Shown: positions 12,298 through 23,332, counted from the stretch's first letter. The stretch: DNA of 62,000 nucleotides from Diphasiastrum complanatum (GCA_029204225.1 CM055101.1:45805906-45867905); one strand, 5' to 3'. The notes: a model not told the origin generated them from the letters alone. Translations and numbers: made by a program.

Positions 12298-12873
12298 TCA
12301 GTAAAAAGTGGCATAATAGCAGATTTTGCACATATGAGATACATCTAGCACATTTTCTTCTAGAAAATTAGCATCAATGATTGTAGTTCTACAATTTTGA
12401 AATTTTGACCAAAAAAATGCACTAAAATCGGCAACTACACCTTGTGGTTTCACACAGGATTGATCAGCTAGCTTGATGGCGAGTCTTGCTGGCTTCAATC
12501 CTTGTAAACCCCATTTTTTGTACAAAGTAGTGGAGATCAAATTGACACCCGATCCTCCATCTACTACTGCCGCCTCATCCTCGTATCTCTTGTGTTTGAT
12601 TGGCAAAGTGATGTTGTGTTCCTCACTTTCCCATGCTGCTCCGACGTGGAGGACGTTACTTGTTTCTTCATAGCCTGTACAATATATGGGCTCAGGCGCT
12701 ACTGAATCCTCATCCGCTTTGGCCCATTCAACTAGAAGGCTTTTCGCTTGTGGTGCAATCCGCAACAGTTCTCCGAGTGGTAAACTAACATGGCTTGATA
12801 GTAAAAGTGCGAGCCTTTCAGTGTGTGGTTCCTCGGGCTCCACCATGTGAAAAGGTGGTTCATGTTTCTGCAA
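12298..12873 (-). pseudogene. Gypsy aspartic protease, N-terminal part
   Basis: The frame contains AAVVDGGSGVNLISTTLYKKWG, the retropepsin-type active site (D-G-G-S-G where many gypsy elements have DGGA or DSGA), followed by LKPARLAIKLADQSCVKPQGVV, typical of plant gypsy proteases. The enzyme cleaves the Gag-Pol polyprotein. The matching C-terminal half (YRVLLGRPW) lies at 9547, beyond the 2.5-kb inserted block. Upstream residues (EPEEPHTERLALLLSSH) belong to the gag-protease linker. Confidence 0.85.
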
Positions 12874-13191
12874 CCGATCATTCTGATCAGTGCGCAGTGA
12901 TGAGCTCGTTTGCGGTTCCCGTTCAACGCCAACTGGAGATTTTGCAGGATTATCTCTTTCTTGCTCTTTTTCCTCCGCTTGTGCTTTCTGTACCCAGTGT
13001 CTTATTTTTTGCTACTGTCTTCTTTCTTCTCTCACATTCGGATATGACGCTGAAGTTGAGGGTTGGTCGTCAGTGACCAATGGTGGTGGTGAGGGAGCCA
13101 CTTCCTTCCTCTTTAGTGTTCGTGTAACGGCTAATACAGGAGTGTGGAATTGTCATCCTTCCGATGGCATCCCTGCTGGAACTGCTGGTTG

Positions 13192-14677
13192 CTATATTGC
13201 AATGAAGTTCAGAGGTGCATTGGTTCCGGGTTTAAATGGACAATTCTTGTAACAATGTCCATAACCGCATTCTCGGCAGAAGGATGTATATTGTCCCTTG
13301 TAGGGACATTCTGCAATTCTATGTCCTTCGACGCATCCGTAGCAGCCGTAATTTCTTCCGCCTTGACGCTGAGTTTGAGCTGCATAGGCCGCAACACATT
13401 CATTTATGGCAGGATCCATAAATGGTTCATCTGGTCCGTACCATTGCTGCTGCTTAGGTTGAGGTGGCATTTGCATCTCTGGTTCTGCTGCTGTCAGGTT
13501 TACATGGGCCACTTGTTGATTGGCTGGCCCTGGTGGAGCAGGTAAGGCCATATGCTATGGTTGGTTTGGTGCGCCGTACCTTGGTGCCGCGTTGGGTGCC
13601 CCTTGATGGTAAGGATAGGAAGTTTGATAAGGACTTCTCTTCTGTTGAACAATCCGGGGGTTGAACGGGCAAAATGCTGTATCATGCGATGTTGCATTGC
13701 ACAGATGGTAGAATCTATGTGTCAGTCTCAGATTTTGCTTTAGGACTGGACACTCGTTCGCTGTATGGTTTTGCGTGCACACTGAACACCATACATTTTC
13801 CCGTCTTAGATACTGCAGCTGGTTTGGTTTTGGTTGACGTGGCGTTATTGCTACAGCTCCTTGTAAGGCCTTCAGTTTCTGGTCAAATTGCGCCGTAAGT
13901 TGCTCCATCTGCTGTTTGTGTAATTTTGTCATTTGCTCCAATAGCAGTTCGGTGGATGGAGCAGATGCATTTGATGATGATGATGCTAACGAGGGAGTAG
14001 GGGTGTGGGCGGATGGATATTCGTCGTCAGATCCCTCATTCTCTTCCCTGATGGCATCTTCCATAGCTTCTTGTAGAGTAGCGTACTGCTCCCGTCGTTT
14101 TAGTTCTCTTTTGATGCTTCATGGTAGTTCGGCTAGGAACCATATGATCACCACGTGATTGGGAGTTAGGGCTACACTGCACTCGGATTGTAAGTGTTTG
14201 ACCCGCTCAATATAGTCCCCGACCCTTTCTCGTTTTCCCATCTTGACTTTGCTCAGCAGGAGAAACAGGTCTTCTAGGAACTTTTTTGGTTTAAAGCGCG
14301 TAAAGAGCCGCCTTAACCGCTTCCCAGATGGATTTTTCTTCCTCTGACAGGTTGAAAAACCAATCTTGAGCCACTGCCAATAAGGACATGGGAAACAACA
14401 TCAGCTTCTCCGCAGGTGTCCGTTTACCATAGATTTCACAAGCTTGCTCATAGATCTGAAGGAATCAGATGGGATCTGATGATCCATCGTATTTTGGTAT
14501 TTCCATCTGTGGTGCTCTTTGGACTGTTTGCAAGGGAGCGACAGGTACAGGTTGGCCCATTGGATCCATTGGTGCTGGTTTCGGTTTTGCCTCTTGTTGC
14601 ACAGCTGCTAATCTGGGAAGGTGTGGTGCTTGATTTGCTATCCTTCGTGCTATTGATCGTCCCGATCTTAGATTCAT
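13192..14677 (-). pseudogene. Gypsy gag with four zinc knuckles, frameshifted
   Basis: Gag forms the particle that packages element RNA. The likely start is ATG 14677 (MNLRSGRSIARR). The retrotransposon-gag core follows with IPKYDGSSDPI, YEQACEIYGKRTPAEKLMLF and AQDWFFNLSEEEKSIWEAV (about 14490-14290), then in another frame KMGKRERVGDYIERVKHLQ, then the frame from 14064. Zinc knuckles of CX2CX3-4HX4C type are CSVCTQNHTANEC, a partly degenerate CNATSHDTAFC, CYGCVEGHRIAEC and CRECGYGHCYKNC. A TAG sits at about 13552-13554 between knuckle pairs. At least three frame disruptions make it non-functional. The protease frame begins about 320 bases further on. Confidence 0.85.
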
Positions 14678-14879
14678 CCGATGGTGGGTTCCAAAGTGAT
14701 TGGATCTTGCTTATACAGTAGGATGCAGTCTAGATCTCTAAGGATCCGATCAATCTGATCAGCCGGAAGTGAATTTTAGGCCCTTTACGGTGGTTTTTAC
14801 TTGATAACTTTTTACTCCTTGCACTGATTGACTTGAGATTTGGACAATAGCTGGATCTGATGCAGTTCTTTCCACTGAT

Positions 14880-15545
14880 CTAGTCTGTGAGGGTTCTCTT
14901 GTGCGAGGGTTGGATGTGCGAGGATTTTTTAGCTGTTTTAGTAAGCAAAAAACTTGATATCTTTCAGATCTCTGGAAAGTAACTCTCGCAAGGCTCACAG
15001 TAGCTGGATCTGGATCAGTCTCACTATAGGAATCTCTACGAGAGTTAACTCTCACAAGAAGTAGAAATTTGACTGTCTGCGAAGGTTCAAAACCACTTTT
15101 TTGGCTTGATCTTCACTAGATCTTCACACTAAGTCTCGCAGGCTTCATCACTGATGTAAATTGACATTCTAAATCGATTGAGAGGGTCTGCGAGAGTTCT
15201 TACTGGAAGGATTTGCTGGATCTTCACATTTTAGTGATTTTTTTGCACTTATATCCAATTTTCTGCTCACTAGAATCAAACTAACTCTCGCAAGCTCTTC
15301 TGTGTCCTGATCTCACTGCAATAGAACTTTAGAATCCTCTGCGAGAGTTCTTGACTACTGGAACTGAAAATTTTGCTGTCTGCGAGGGTTCACTGGTACT
15401 TTTCCATCTTTCTTTCACTGGGAGCTCTCGCACAGGCACTTAGACATCAAACTAACTCTTGCAAGTTTCTCTGTGTCCTGGTCTCACTGAGATGGAACCT
15501 GGAGCTGCTGCCAGTCATGCAAGGGTTAATTCTCATGATTCTGGA
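14880..15545 (-). repeat. Gypsy 5' leader with dispersed GCGAGAGTT/AACTCTCGC motifs
   Basis: Between the primer binding site (15821) and gag (14677) no gene is visible. About twelve copies of a short motif occur in both orientations, for example AACTCTCGCAAGG (14981), CTACGAGAGTTAACTCTC (15035), GTCTGCGAGAGTTC (15185), AACTCTCGCAAGC (15281), CTGCGAGAGTTC (15340), TCTGCGAGGGTTC (15379) and GAGCTCTCGCAC (15421). It is the same family as at 6406-6710, near the other end of the element. Confidence 0.7.
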
Positions 15546-15820
15546 GATATAAAAATCTGATGAGATTTTAGACTCTTTTTCTCTCCAAAGTGCAGCTTGG
15601 TGTATTTTTTGGATTTTTTGGCTAGTTGGTTTGGGTTTCAAGCCCTTAGAGGCTATTCAGGGCCTCCTCTACCCTCTCTCACCTCCTCCGCTAACTGTGA
15701 ACAGTCCAAACACAAAAAAATACAGAAAACTAACTCTAAACACCCAAAAGTCTACCTAAAACTACTCTAAAAAGCAAGAAAATAGCTAAAATACAGTTAA
15801 ACTAGGTAGTGGAAATCTAT

Positions 15821-15837
15821 CCTCGACAACGGCGCCA
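15821..15837 (-). promoter_or_regulatory. Gypsy primer binding site (tRNA-Asp-like)
   Basis: On the minus strand the sequence reads TGGCGCCGTTGTCGAGG, one base inside the LTR end. This is the TGGCGCCGTTG(C/T)CG-type primer site typical of Athila/Tat-lineage plant gypsy elements. It fixes the orientation (minus) and the inner LTR edge. Confidence 0.88.
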
Positions 15838-15838
15838 C

Positions 15839-16600
15839 TGTAGGGTCAAAGATCTTGCGTAGTATAGCCCTCCCGCCTGTCAACAAGGGTTAGATCATTG
15901 GATAGGTACCTAACTATGCATAGATGCTATTTCTAGTTAGTTTCCTACTTTCTCTCTTAACTCTACTCACCACTAACACTACTCTCCCTTAACTCTACTC
16001 CTCTACACTAACATTCATCATGATTGTAGGTGAAAGGAAGGGGATGATTAGAAAAGATGGAGGAAAAAGAAGATAGAAGAGAGAGATAGAGGGAGGGTGG
16101 AGGTTAGCTCAAATGCACATTGTACTTGCTAAAGGAGAAACATAAACTATTGAAACCAAAAAGCATGAACTTGAAAGCAATAGAAAACAACAAGAGCAAT
16201 AGCAAGCATTTAATTGCAAATGAGGATGTTTCTCTTCCAAAATTGGTAGAGTTTCCTCCTCATTATGCATGCAAATAGTGTACAAATGGTGCCTTTTTAT
16301 AAAATGGGGAAGGCCCTCGCCCCTCAATCCTATTGGCTAATATTCACAATGATCCTATTCATTCATCTTGGACGCAACTTGATCCAAGGGTCCACAAAAA
16401 GTACATTGGTAATCACAAGATTCATGTGAGTCCCAAATTGGACCCAACTCTAAAAAATAATCTCTAAGTTTAAAAATGACTTTCGGCCTCTAGTTTTATT
16501 TTAATTCCAAGGCCCAAGTCAAGTTTATTTTATTTACAACTTTACTTGCGTGCTCATTGGGCCATAGGCTTACGCACACATGATGCCATGCCCTTGCAAC
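15839..16600 (-). repeat. 5' LTR of the minus-strand gypsy element (outer edge uncertain)
   Basis: The inner edge is TG at 15839 (CCCTACA on the coding strand), just outside the PBS. A minus-strand TATA box (ATTTTATAAAAAGG) lies at about 16294-16305, in keeping with an LTR promoter. The outer edge falls between about 16600 and 16650, where a copia RNase H fragment starts on the plus strand. No second copy is in the window because the copia element at the left replaced or displaced the far end. Confidence 0.7.
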
Positions 16601-16612
16601 ACATTTTATTGA

Positions 16613-16911
16613 ATGATTTTATTTATTAACACTTTGTTGAGAATACCCCCAACAACAATCTGTTGTGACAATCAAAGCACAATTGCACTATCTCTAAATC
16701 CGAGAATTCACTCTCGAAGAAAACATATCGAAAGCAGGTATCACTACCTTAGAGAAAAAGTGCAAAGCAAGGAAGTGTCATTGGTTACTGCAAGATAGAT
16801 TTTATGGCAGCAGATTACTTCACGAAAGCTCTATCAAAGGAGCACCATCTCAGATTTATCGACATGCTAAATCTGAAGATCAAAGTTTTTCAGAATCTAC
16901 ATTAAGGGGGA
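16613..16911 (+). pseudogene. Copia RNase H C-terminal fragment and polypurine tract
   Basis: The encoded fragment (CDNQSTIALSLNPRIHSRRK, then HIESRYHYLREKVQSKEV, then in another frame ADYFTKALSKEHHLRFIDML) is the end of a copia RNase H of a different lineage from the 5' one. It closes with a strong polypurine tract, AAGGGGGAGCG (about 16903-16913). It is truncated on the left and frameshifted near 16795. Confidence 0.88.
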
Positions 16912-17520
16912 GCGTTGGATTTTTATGCTCAAGACCAAATCCATTCGGTAATGAGCATCTTGAAAAATTTTGACTCGGCCGACAAATCTGACTCGGTCGA
17001 CAAATCTATCTCAACCGACAAATATGACTCGGCCGACACATCTGACCCACCCGACAAATATGAGGCAACCGACTCTGAGACAACCGACAAGAGGAGGCAG
17101 CCGACATATCGGATTAGGCCGAACAATCTGACTAGGCCGAACAATCTGACTTCGTCATCAGAGAAAAGTCAATTCAAGACTTTATGACAGTTCACCTACT
17201 TGCACATAGTCTTTATTACTTAAAAGGCGGTTACCAACTACAAGGCGACTGTAATTAATTAAGTAGGTAGAAAAGCATTGACCTGAAAGACTTGAAAATA
17301 TCTTGTAAATAAAAATCTTTCAGTTAGTTATCTATATAGAGACGGAAGCTCTAAAATATCTATTCACAAAATTGCGCTCATCAGCTTCACACCCACATAC
17401 TCACCTTCTGATTTTTATCACGAGTACAATTTCTACAACCGTCCGTTGTTCTACTTCCGCTGCTATCCCACTGATTTCCCACACAATCTGGAACTAGAGG
17501 TGTTTGAGATTTGTAGTATT
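16912..17520 (+). repeat. Right LTR of the second copia remnant (end approximate)
   Basis: The LTR starts at the purine tract (CGTTGGATTTTTATGC; the usual TGTTGG start appears mutated). It contains an 18-bp minisatellite and a TATA-like TATCTATATAGAG near 17327-17340. Its right edge is not certain because the left LTR is missing; the pyrimidine-rich stretch up to about 17500 resembles an LTR tail. Confidence 0.55.
16972..17152 (+). repeat. 18-bp minisatellite (GACTCGGCCGACAAATCT)n inside the LTR
   Basis: About ten imperfect units with an 18-base period are readable: 16972-16989, 16990-17007, 17008-17025, 17026-17043, 17044-17061 and more degenerate ones to 17152. The first two differ at one base. 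The open frame across it (repeated SDKYDS-like residues) is a by-product of the period being a multiple of three. Confidence 0.9.
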
Positions 17521-19080
17521 GAGTAAGATCAAAAGTTACTAATCCTATATTTGTGTGGGATATATAGAAGTTTCATCATATCATTGAATCTGAGATGTTT
17601 GTATTGGATCAACCTAATCTTTGACAATATGATCAAGTATTGGGTTGAACAAATACTTGTAGAGTTAACAGAGCCTGTTATGAAAGATTTACTTGTTAGC
17701 TTAAAAATAATTTGGATAAGGGTCTAAATGTGGTGGAAAGTTAATTGGTGAAATAGAAATGTGAAGAGGAGTCACTAAAAGCTACTTGTTTTTAAGTTAT
17801 ATTGCTTGTAAGACACATGATTTAAGAATCATTTGGATTCATCTATAAAATTTATGTGCATGGGATATACAAAATTCTTGGTAGAATATTTCTCAATTGA
17901 GAAATAGACTCAGTTCATTAGTGATTGTATCCCAGATGCTCAATTGGATACCGAATCATAATGGTTTCAAGAATGGTAACTAATTTTTTTTTGTAATTTA
18001 GTAGAATTTTGGGTTGGACATATACTCCAATATTCCTTAATGATTAGGTATGGGTTTAGATTTTAGTGAATTATGATTGACGAATCATAAGAATTGTTTG
18101 TGATTGACGAATCACAAACATATACTTAGTTATTATCGATGAATAATTTTCGACCTATTGAATGAGTAGAGACTTCAGATCAATATTTTAGAAATCTAAA
18201 TCTCTTTACTCCATTGTTTTATTGAGGCCTATGGATCTCACAAGCATTTCTCGTAAAGTAAATTGTTTTTCCTGTTTTGCTTACTTTAGTGGATAGTATT
18301 CTACTACAGGTTGAAGTCTATATGTGCGCTTTGTGTATGAGGTTCAATCTAGATCTCTAGATTTATAGGAGACAAATAAACCTATTGAGATTCGGATGGA
18401 TTACTAACTTTTTGCATGAGATGCTAGAAATGGGGCTTTTAACTCATTAGAGTAAGTACAGTACTCTGGATTAAGTTATAATGGTCTGAGATTTGATGGA
18501 TCTCTTATAGATTTTGGTTGATTGAATTGTTATATCTTGGAATATTTGGATATTCTAATAATATTCATACCAAGAAGCATTATTATCTACAAGAAATTGT
18601 GGACAAATTTTAGACTATGATTAAGTTGGAATTTCTTCATCTTTCAGACTTGATCTCTGAAATAAGGAGGCCATCACCTAGTGACTTGTGTAATTGGGAT
18701 TACATAAAGGTGATAACTATTATTTGAAGATGGAACCCAAAAGTTCCACCCATTGGATATTTGCTTTGGAAAAAAGTCAACATGAATAATTTTACTACCG
18801 TAATTCCATGAGCGACTCTCATAGACTTAACAGTTAGGATAGAAAAATGATACCTTCAACGTTTTTCTGATTATGGTGTAGAGAATCGATAATCCTATTT
18901 TAAACTGTTAGTTTAGGTTGACCACTGACACATCAAAAGACAATATCTTTGCTTTTATTAAAAATGATGGAAAAACCCATGATCATACAAGAAGATTAAA
19001 GTATTTAAATTAATTCCGTAGAAGGGAAAAAATGAATTAAGCTACCCAAAAGCTAAGTAAATTTTTTAAATATTGAGCTA
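17521..19080. other. AT-rich intergenic DNA, no recognisable gene
   Basis: No frame here shows a family I recognise. The motif GATTGACGAATCA is repeated at about 18076 and 18101 and a shortened form follows. This looks like decayed repeat DNA. Confidence 0.5.
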
Positions 19081-19081
19081 A

Positions 19082-20222
19082 TTACTCAAAACCAACTGCC
19101 TGATGTAAATCACCAACTAAAATAGATCCAGTAATACGTAATGCAGGAAGCTTTGAAGCAGCCGCTCCTACAAACTGAGCCCATCGAAGAATTGAAAGCG
19201 CCTGTGAATGTTGTAATGCAATAGAAATATGCTGACGGTAGAAAAAAACAATGACGGATGGTAAGGTAATGCTTTGTCCTTGGTGTTTCACCATAAGCTC
19301 TGCACATAAAGATAAAAAATCATTAAATTTCTTGTGCAGACAACCATATGTTTCCAAGGCAAAGGGGATGAAATTTTCACTGCACGATCATTATAATCTC
19401 GCTCCTTTTCAAGAGCTACGTGAGATGCAGCAGCCCCTTGCGTGGTGGAAACGATGAAGGAGGTCCTGATGAGAGGGATCAACAATGACAACATCTCCTA
19501 GAGTCTGAATTCCATCACAAGAGAGAACAAGGTCAACTGGTCGTCGAGAAGATTGTGAAGAAGGGCCTAGTAAAATGTGTGTCTGTTCTCGAACAACATG
19601 AAAACCACTATCGTGAGCGATAGCAGCAAGGGCATCACAAATGGAATCATGTGAAATAATATTTTCACCACCTGAGGGGCACCACATAAGATGAGTACCC
19701 AAGGAATCCAACACATGCCCACATGAACACGTAGAGAGACCAATTAACATTGGAAGTCCCAATATGGTTCGAAGGGCAGTTATAAACAAATCATTGTTGA
19801 GTCGCAAGAGTGGAAGAACTGGACGTGCAACCAACCAAGCCCTTGCACCTGGACCAACACAAGAAAGAAGATGAGCTTGAACTGCATCAAAAGGTGAATC
19901 ATTGATAGTTGACAAAAGGAATAAGTGTGAAGATGCTCCAAAATAGTCTTTTGAAAAGTCAGTCACTGATTTGACACCAAAGATTCGAAGGAAGGCACAA
20001 AAGGTTGTACAAGCGGTGGAAGTAAACCTCGAGCAGTACGAAGAGTGTGTTGAAAAGCAAAATTGCCAGTCTCCACATGAGCTACCGCATCAAGAAGAAG
20101 AGGCTGGTTACCCTGCTAAAACCTGGAAACTAGTGCAGAGGCAACAAGAGCCCAACTTCCGAGAAAAGTAGCTGGTGCGATGCAAGCAGAATATACTAGG
20201 CCAACACCACCAGAGGAGGTTA
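19082..20222 (-). pseudogene. Non-LTR retrotransposon C-terminus (zinc motif and endonuclease-like domain)
   Basis: Minus-strand frames match the end of a LINE-type polyprotein. From upstream they are GGVGLVYSACIAPATFLGSW (about 20215-20160), then RAWLVARPVLPLLRLNNDLF, a zinc-binding CSCGHVLDSLGTHLMWC, then REQTHILLG, RRPVDLVLSCDGIQTLGDVV and IVDPSHQDLLHRF. The R-P-x-D...D-V pattern resembles the restriction-like endonuclease of R2/NeSL-type LINEs. The tail (19494-19082) continues with ALEKERDYNDR and FYRQHISIALQ. It is frameshifted several times and lacks the RT. A related but distinct copy lies at 46459-47705. Confidence 0.75.
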
Positions 20223-20339
20223 AAAGATTGATTTGTTAGCTTTTGAACTTGATTTTTAGGGGTCGACTGCTCCTCTAGTGTATCATGTAAACTTAGTTTA
20301 TATGATGATGACAGTTGGATATATTGAAGATTCTACCCA

Positions 20340-20553
20340 TTTGGAGGACTTATTGTTCAATGTATCTTTGGACCCTAAAAGAGTACTCTAAATCAAAGAT
20401 AAACAATTGAAAAATCATTCTATCTCTGAGTGCTTGATTAGGTTGGTTGGTCAGACTGAGAATAATGATTCATGGGAAAGAGTTAAAAGCATACAAATTG
20501 GGTCTTCCCTAGTTTCTCGTTCTAAGGACAGAACTGGTTTAAGGGGGGAAGAA
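20340..20553 (+). pseudogene. Chromodomain end of a Ty3/gypsy (chromovirus) polyprotein and PPT
   Basis: The frame resembles a chromovirus integrase C-terminus: LDPKRVL, LKNHSISECLIRLVGQTEN, NDSWERVKSIQ (chromodomain-like), then DRTGLRGEECY. A polypurine tract TTTAAGGGGGGAAGAA ends at 20553, directly before the LTR start TGTTAC. The same PPT context is seen at 30030-30054. Only about 70 codons remain. Confidence 0.65.
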
Positions 20554-20924
20554 TGTTACATCCATGTCCAGTATGCGGGATTCAGAATAATTCCTGACAT
20601 GGATATCCGGTCACTCTAGTGTATGTGGTTATTAGCTACGCCTCGTCATTCCGGACTAGGCTAGTAAAGTAATTAATAATCATATGAGGGCCCAGACCTA
20701 TATTTGGACATAGGAGCACTTTCATGGTATTTGACTGTTATAATGCAAGAATAGGAGATCAATTGTTATCCCAGGTTGCATGGCATCCTAAGAGAAATAT
20801 TATTTCCTCCTGGGAGAGAATATATACTAGTGGAAACTCGCCCATCTACCTATTGGATTTTCTGATCCTTGTAGCCAAGAGCCCCTCCTCTCTTGCATTC
20901 ATTTACCATGGCATGAGGGTGAAG
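20554..20924 (+). repeat. Partial gypsy LTR truncated by copia
   Basis: The LTR begins TGTTACATCCATG after the purine tract. It contains a short inverted pair (TCCATGTCC / GACATGGAT) and a TATA-like AGAATATATACTAG near 20818. It is cut at about 20925, where copia LTR sequence homologous to 33899 onward starts. Confidence 0.55.
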
Positions 20925-21472
20925 GGTCATGTCTATTTGGTGGTCATCCCTACTTTATAGGACTTACACCTAAGTTTAAAGTGAAAATTTGACCAACTAG
21001 CTACCTACCAAGTATAACTCTAGGATCTAGGCTAGGGTTTCATCTTAGGGCAAGAAGAGCGAGTTAACTTCCTTAATACATGCTAGAAATCCACCTAACT
21101 TCAAGGAGGGAGTCGAATTTGCTATGTATTCCAAGCTCCCATAGTGAGAAGATAGATTATTCTTGGAGCTCATTGGCAATCTCAAGCTACTCCACTATGT
21201 ACATTGAGTTTTATTGATCCAAATGGACCCAAATCAATTTCTACTTGTTTCTCAGCTTGAAGGCCGTACTAAAACCTATAGTACACACGTATGGGCTCGG
21301 ATTTCAATGTTTATCAATGCTTTTGATTGTTAATGCTTGTTGTTTGTCAAATTGCCAATCTAGATCAACCTTTTTGTGTCTAGTTTTTTGATAGATTGTT
21401 AAGCAAGCATCCAATCACTATTGTTCATCTTTTGTACGTCCATTTATGGTCCTAAAGTACAGTACTTTCACA
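20925..21472 (+). repeat. Truncated copia 5' LTR, same family as 33745-34445
   Basis: From GGTCATGTCTATTTGG onward this matches the 33.7-kb LTR, ending in TACAGTACTTTCACA at 21472. The first ~150 bases of the LTR are missing. The primer site TGGTATCAGATCC (21473-21485) follows without a spacer. It is clearly older than the 33.7-kb element: substitutions are frequent in the parts I compared. Confidence 0.85.
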
Positions 21473-22264
21473 TGGTATCAGATCCAAGTACAAGAGCATA
21501 AGCCTTTGATCTAATGCAAATCCATTTTTAGCAAGTTTTGGTGCTAATAGCTAGTATTGAGAAGGCAAGCTAGAATCTTGATTTTGGTGAGGAGATTTGA
21601 TCCCAAACTTGGTAGGGGTCCAAATCCGTACTACATGTGTGGGCACCTCTGAACCTGCATTTAATGCATGGTATTCATTTGATCCAAAAAAATTCAATTT
21701 GCGAGCTTTTGATTTTTGGTGGAAATCTTAGGATAAGCTACCAAGATTGAGTGCCATTGATTAGATTTGACATAGGGTCATGAGATCTAATTAATCTAGG
21801 CTAAAATCAGGTCCTCTAAACTTGTTTTACAGGTCTTGAAAGTACATCAAAAAGTTGGAGGGAGATTTAGTCATGTTATTGTCCAAAAATAGCCAAAATT
21901 GGCAAGATTTGATTGTAAGTAGATTTCACATCATCTTATCTTTATTCCAACTTTGTGAGGGAGTGCTAGAACTGAGATTATGAGTCCATTTGTTGGATTA
22001 GAAATCTAATTTGAGTGAAACACTACAAGAGAGAGACCTTAATGAGTTTGTGGAGACAATCAAATCCATTTCTTGGCAAGATTTGTTTGAAAGTAGTTTT
22101 CAGTTCATCTTATCTTCATTCTAGCTTTGTGAGGGAGTGATAGAACTGTGATTATAAGTCCATTTGTTGGATTAGAAATCAAATTTGAAACACTGCAAGT
22201 GTGAGACCTTTGTGAGTTTCAAGTCAATCAAATCTATTTCTTGTTTGTAGAAGTCACTAGTAAG
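21473..22264 (+). other. Copia leader between PBS and gag
   Basis: Untranslated leader beginning with the tRNA-iMet primer site (TGGTATCAGA). It is homologous over its length to 34446-35251 of the intact non-autonomous element. It contains a degenerate repeat: TTGGCAAGATTTGATTGTAA (21900) is echoed at about 22074 with the text that follows. No gene. Confidence 0.75.
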
Positions 22265-23188
22265 ATGAGATCTGCTCGAGCATACCTTCTAGAAGCTAGT
22301 GAGAGATTGAATTCTACAAATTATGCTATTTGGAAGGTTAGGATGGATTCACTCTTGGTGCTCCAAGACCTTTATGAGTTCTTGATTGAAGAAGAAAATG
22401 AACTTCTAGGTGCACAAGAGTTAGCTAGATACAAGAAGAGATCTAGGCTTGCACTTCATTGTGTGAAGATGAATGTGAGCAACGATTTGTTGAGAGAAGT
22501 ATCAGCATGTACTAGTGCTAAAGAGGCTTGGGAGTCTTTAAAATCAATCTATGAATCTAGTAACACTTCAAGAGTACTCATGCTTAGAAATCAAATTTTG
22601 CAAAGCATGAGGAGAAGTGAGGAGAGTGCACAAGATTATGTACTCAGAATCAAGTCTCTAAATAGGGAGTTGGCTTCCATTGGAGAGAAAATTCATGATG
22701 GAGAGCTTATACAAATTGTCCTTAATGGTCTAGAAGATGACTTGGCAAATTTGGTCCAAAGTTTTGCCATCCAAGACACTTTGCCAACTATAGAAAAACT
22801 TCACAATGTATTAGTGGCTGAAGAGTGTAGGATGCTCCACACTAAGGCAAGAATGAGTTCATTGTCTTTGCAAAATGGAGATGAGAAAGCCAAGAAGACC
22901 AATGGAAAGAAGAAGCATCCCAAGGAGGCCAAAGAAGGGGATGATGCATCAATCTCAAAGGACAAGTCAAAGCAAAAATGCTTCTTTTGTGGAAAGAAGG
23001 GGCATTATGCATCCGAATGCTACAAGAGGCTAAGAGCAAAAGAGGAGAAGGACAAACAAGGGGACCTTGCATATGAAGAGGATGGAGATGAGGACATCTC
23101 TCTAATCTTTGATCTTATTGCTGTTTGCAAAGAATCTTGGATAGCAAAAAATGATATTGACAATCTAAGACAATGTCTTAAAACATAA
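22265..23188 (+). pseudogene. Copia gag with CCHC zinc knuckle, pol lost
   Basis: This is the gag (UBN2/DUF4219-type) protein that packages copia RNA. I start at ATG 22265 because the same AGTAAG-ATG context precedes the related gag at 35252. Motifs are SERLNSTNYAIWKVRMDSLL, AWESLKSIYESS, MRRSEESAQDYVLRIKSLN, LPTIEKLHNVLVAEE and the knuckle CFFCGKKGHYASEC (CX2CX4HX4C). The gag part is open. The last ~25 codons after DISLIF look foreign, and no protease, integrase or RT follows, so the element is cut here and joined to a minus-strand copia end at about 23190. Confidence 0.9.
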
Positions 23189-23332
23189 AATCTTTTCACA
23201 CATACTGTAAACTCATTTCAAGTCGATTATTAGATCTTGAAAGATCTGAAATGATGACCAAAACTCTAGATGTAACTAATGACAAATCTATTTCACATAG
23301 TAGATAGATAGCATGTCAGGTTCATAACCTAT

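Noticed and set aside
12795-13743. Several plus-strand ORFs over the gypsy gag
   Set aside because: They are shadows of the minus-strand gag, whose zinc knuckles and gag core are clear.
16972-17152. CRISPR array
   Set aside because: Direct tandem units without unique spacers, in a plant retroelement LTR. No other array in the window has repeat-spacer form.
16915-17187. A 90-residue Asp/Lys/Ser repeat protein
   Set aside because: The frame follows from an 18-bp minisatellite in an LTR and has no start context or domain.
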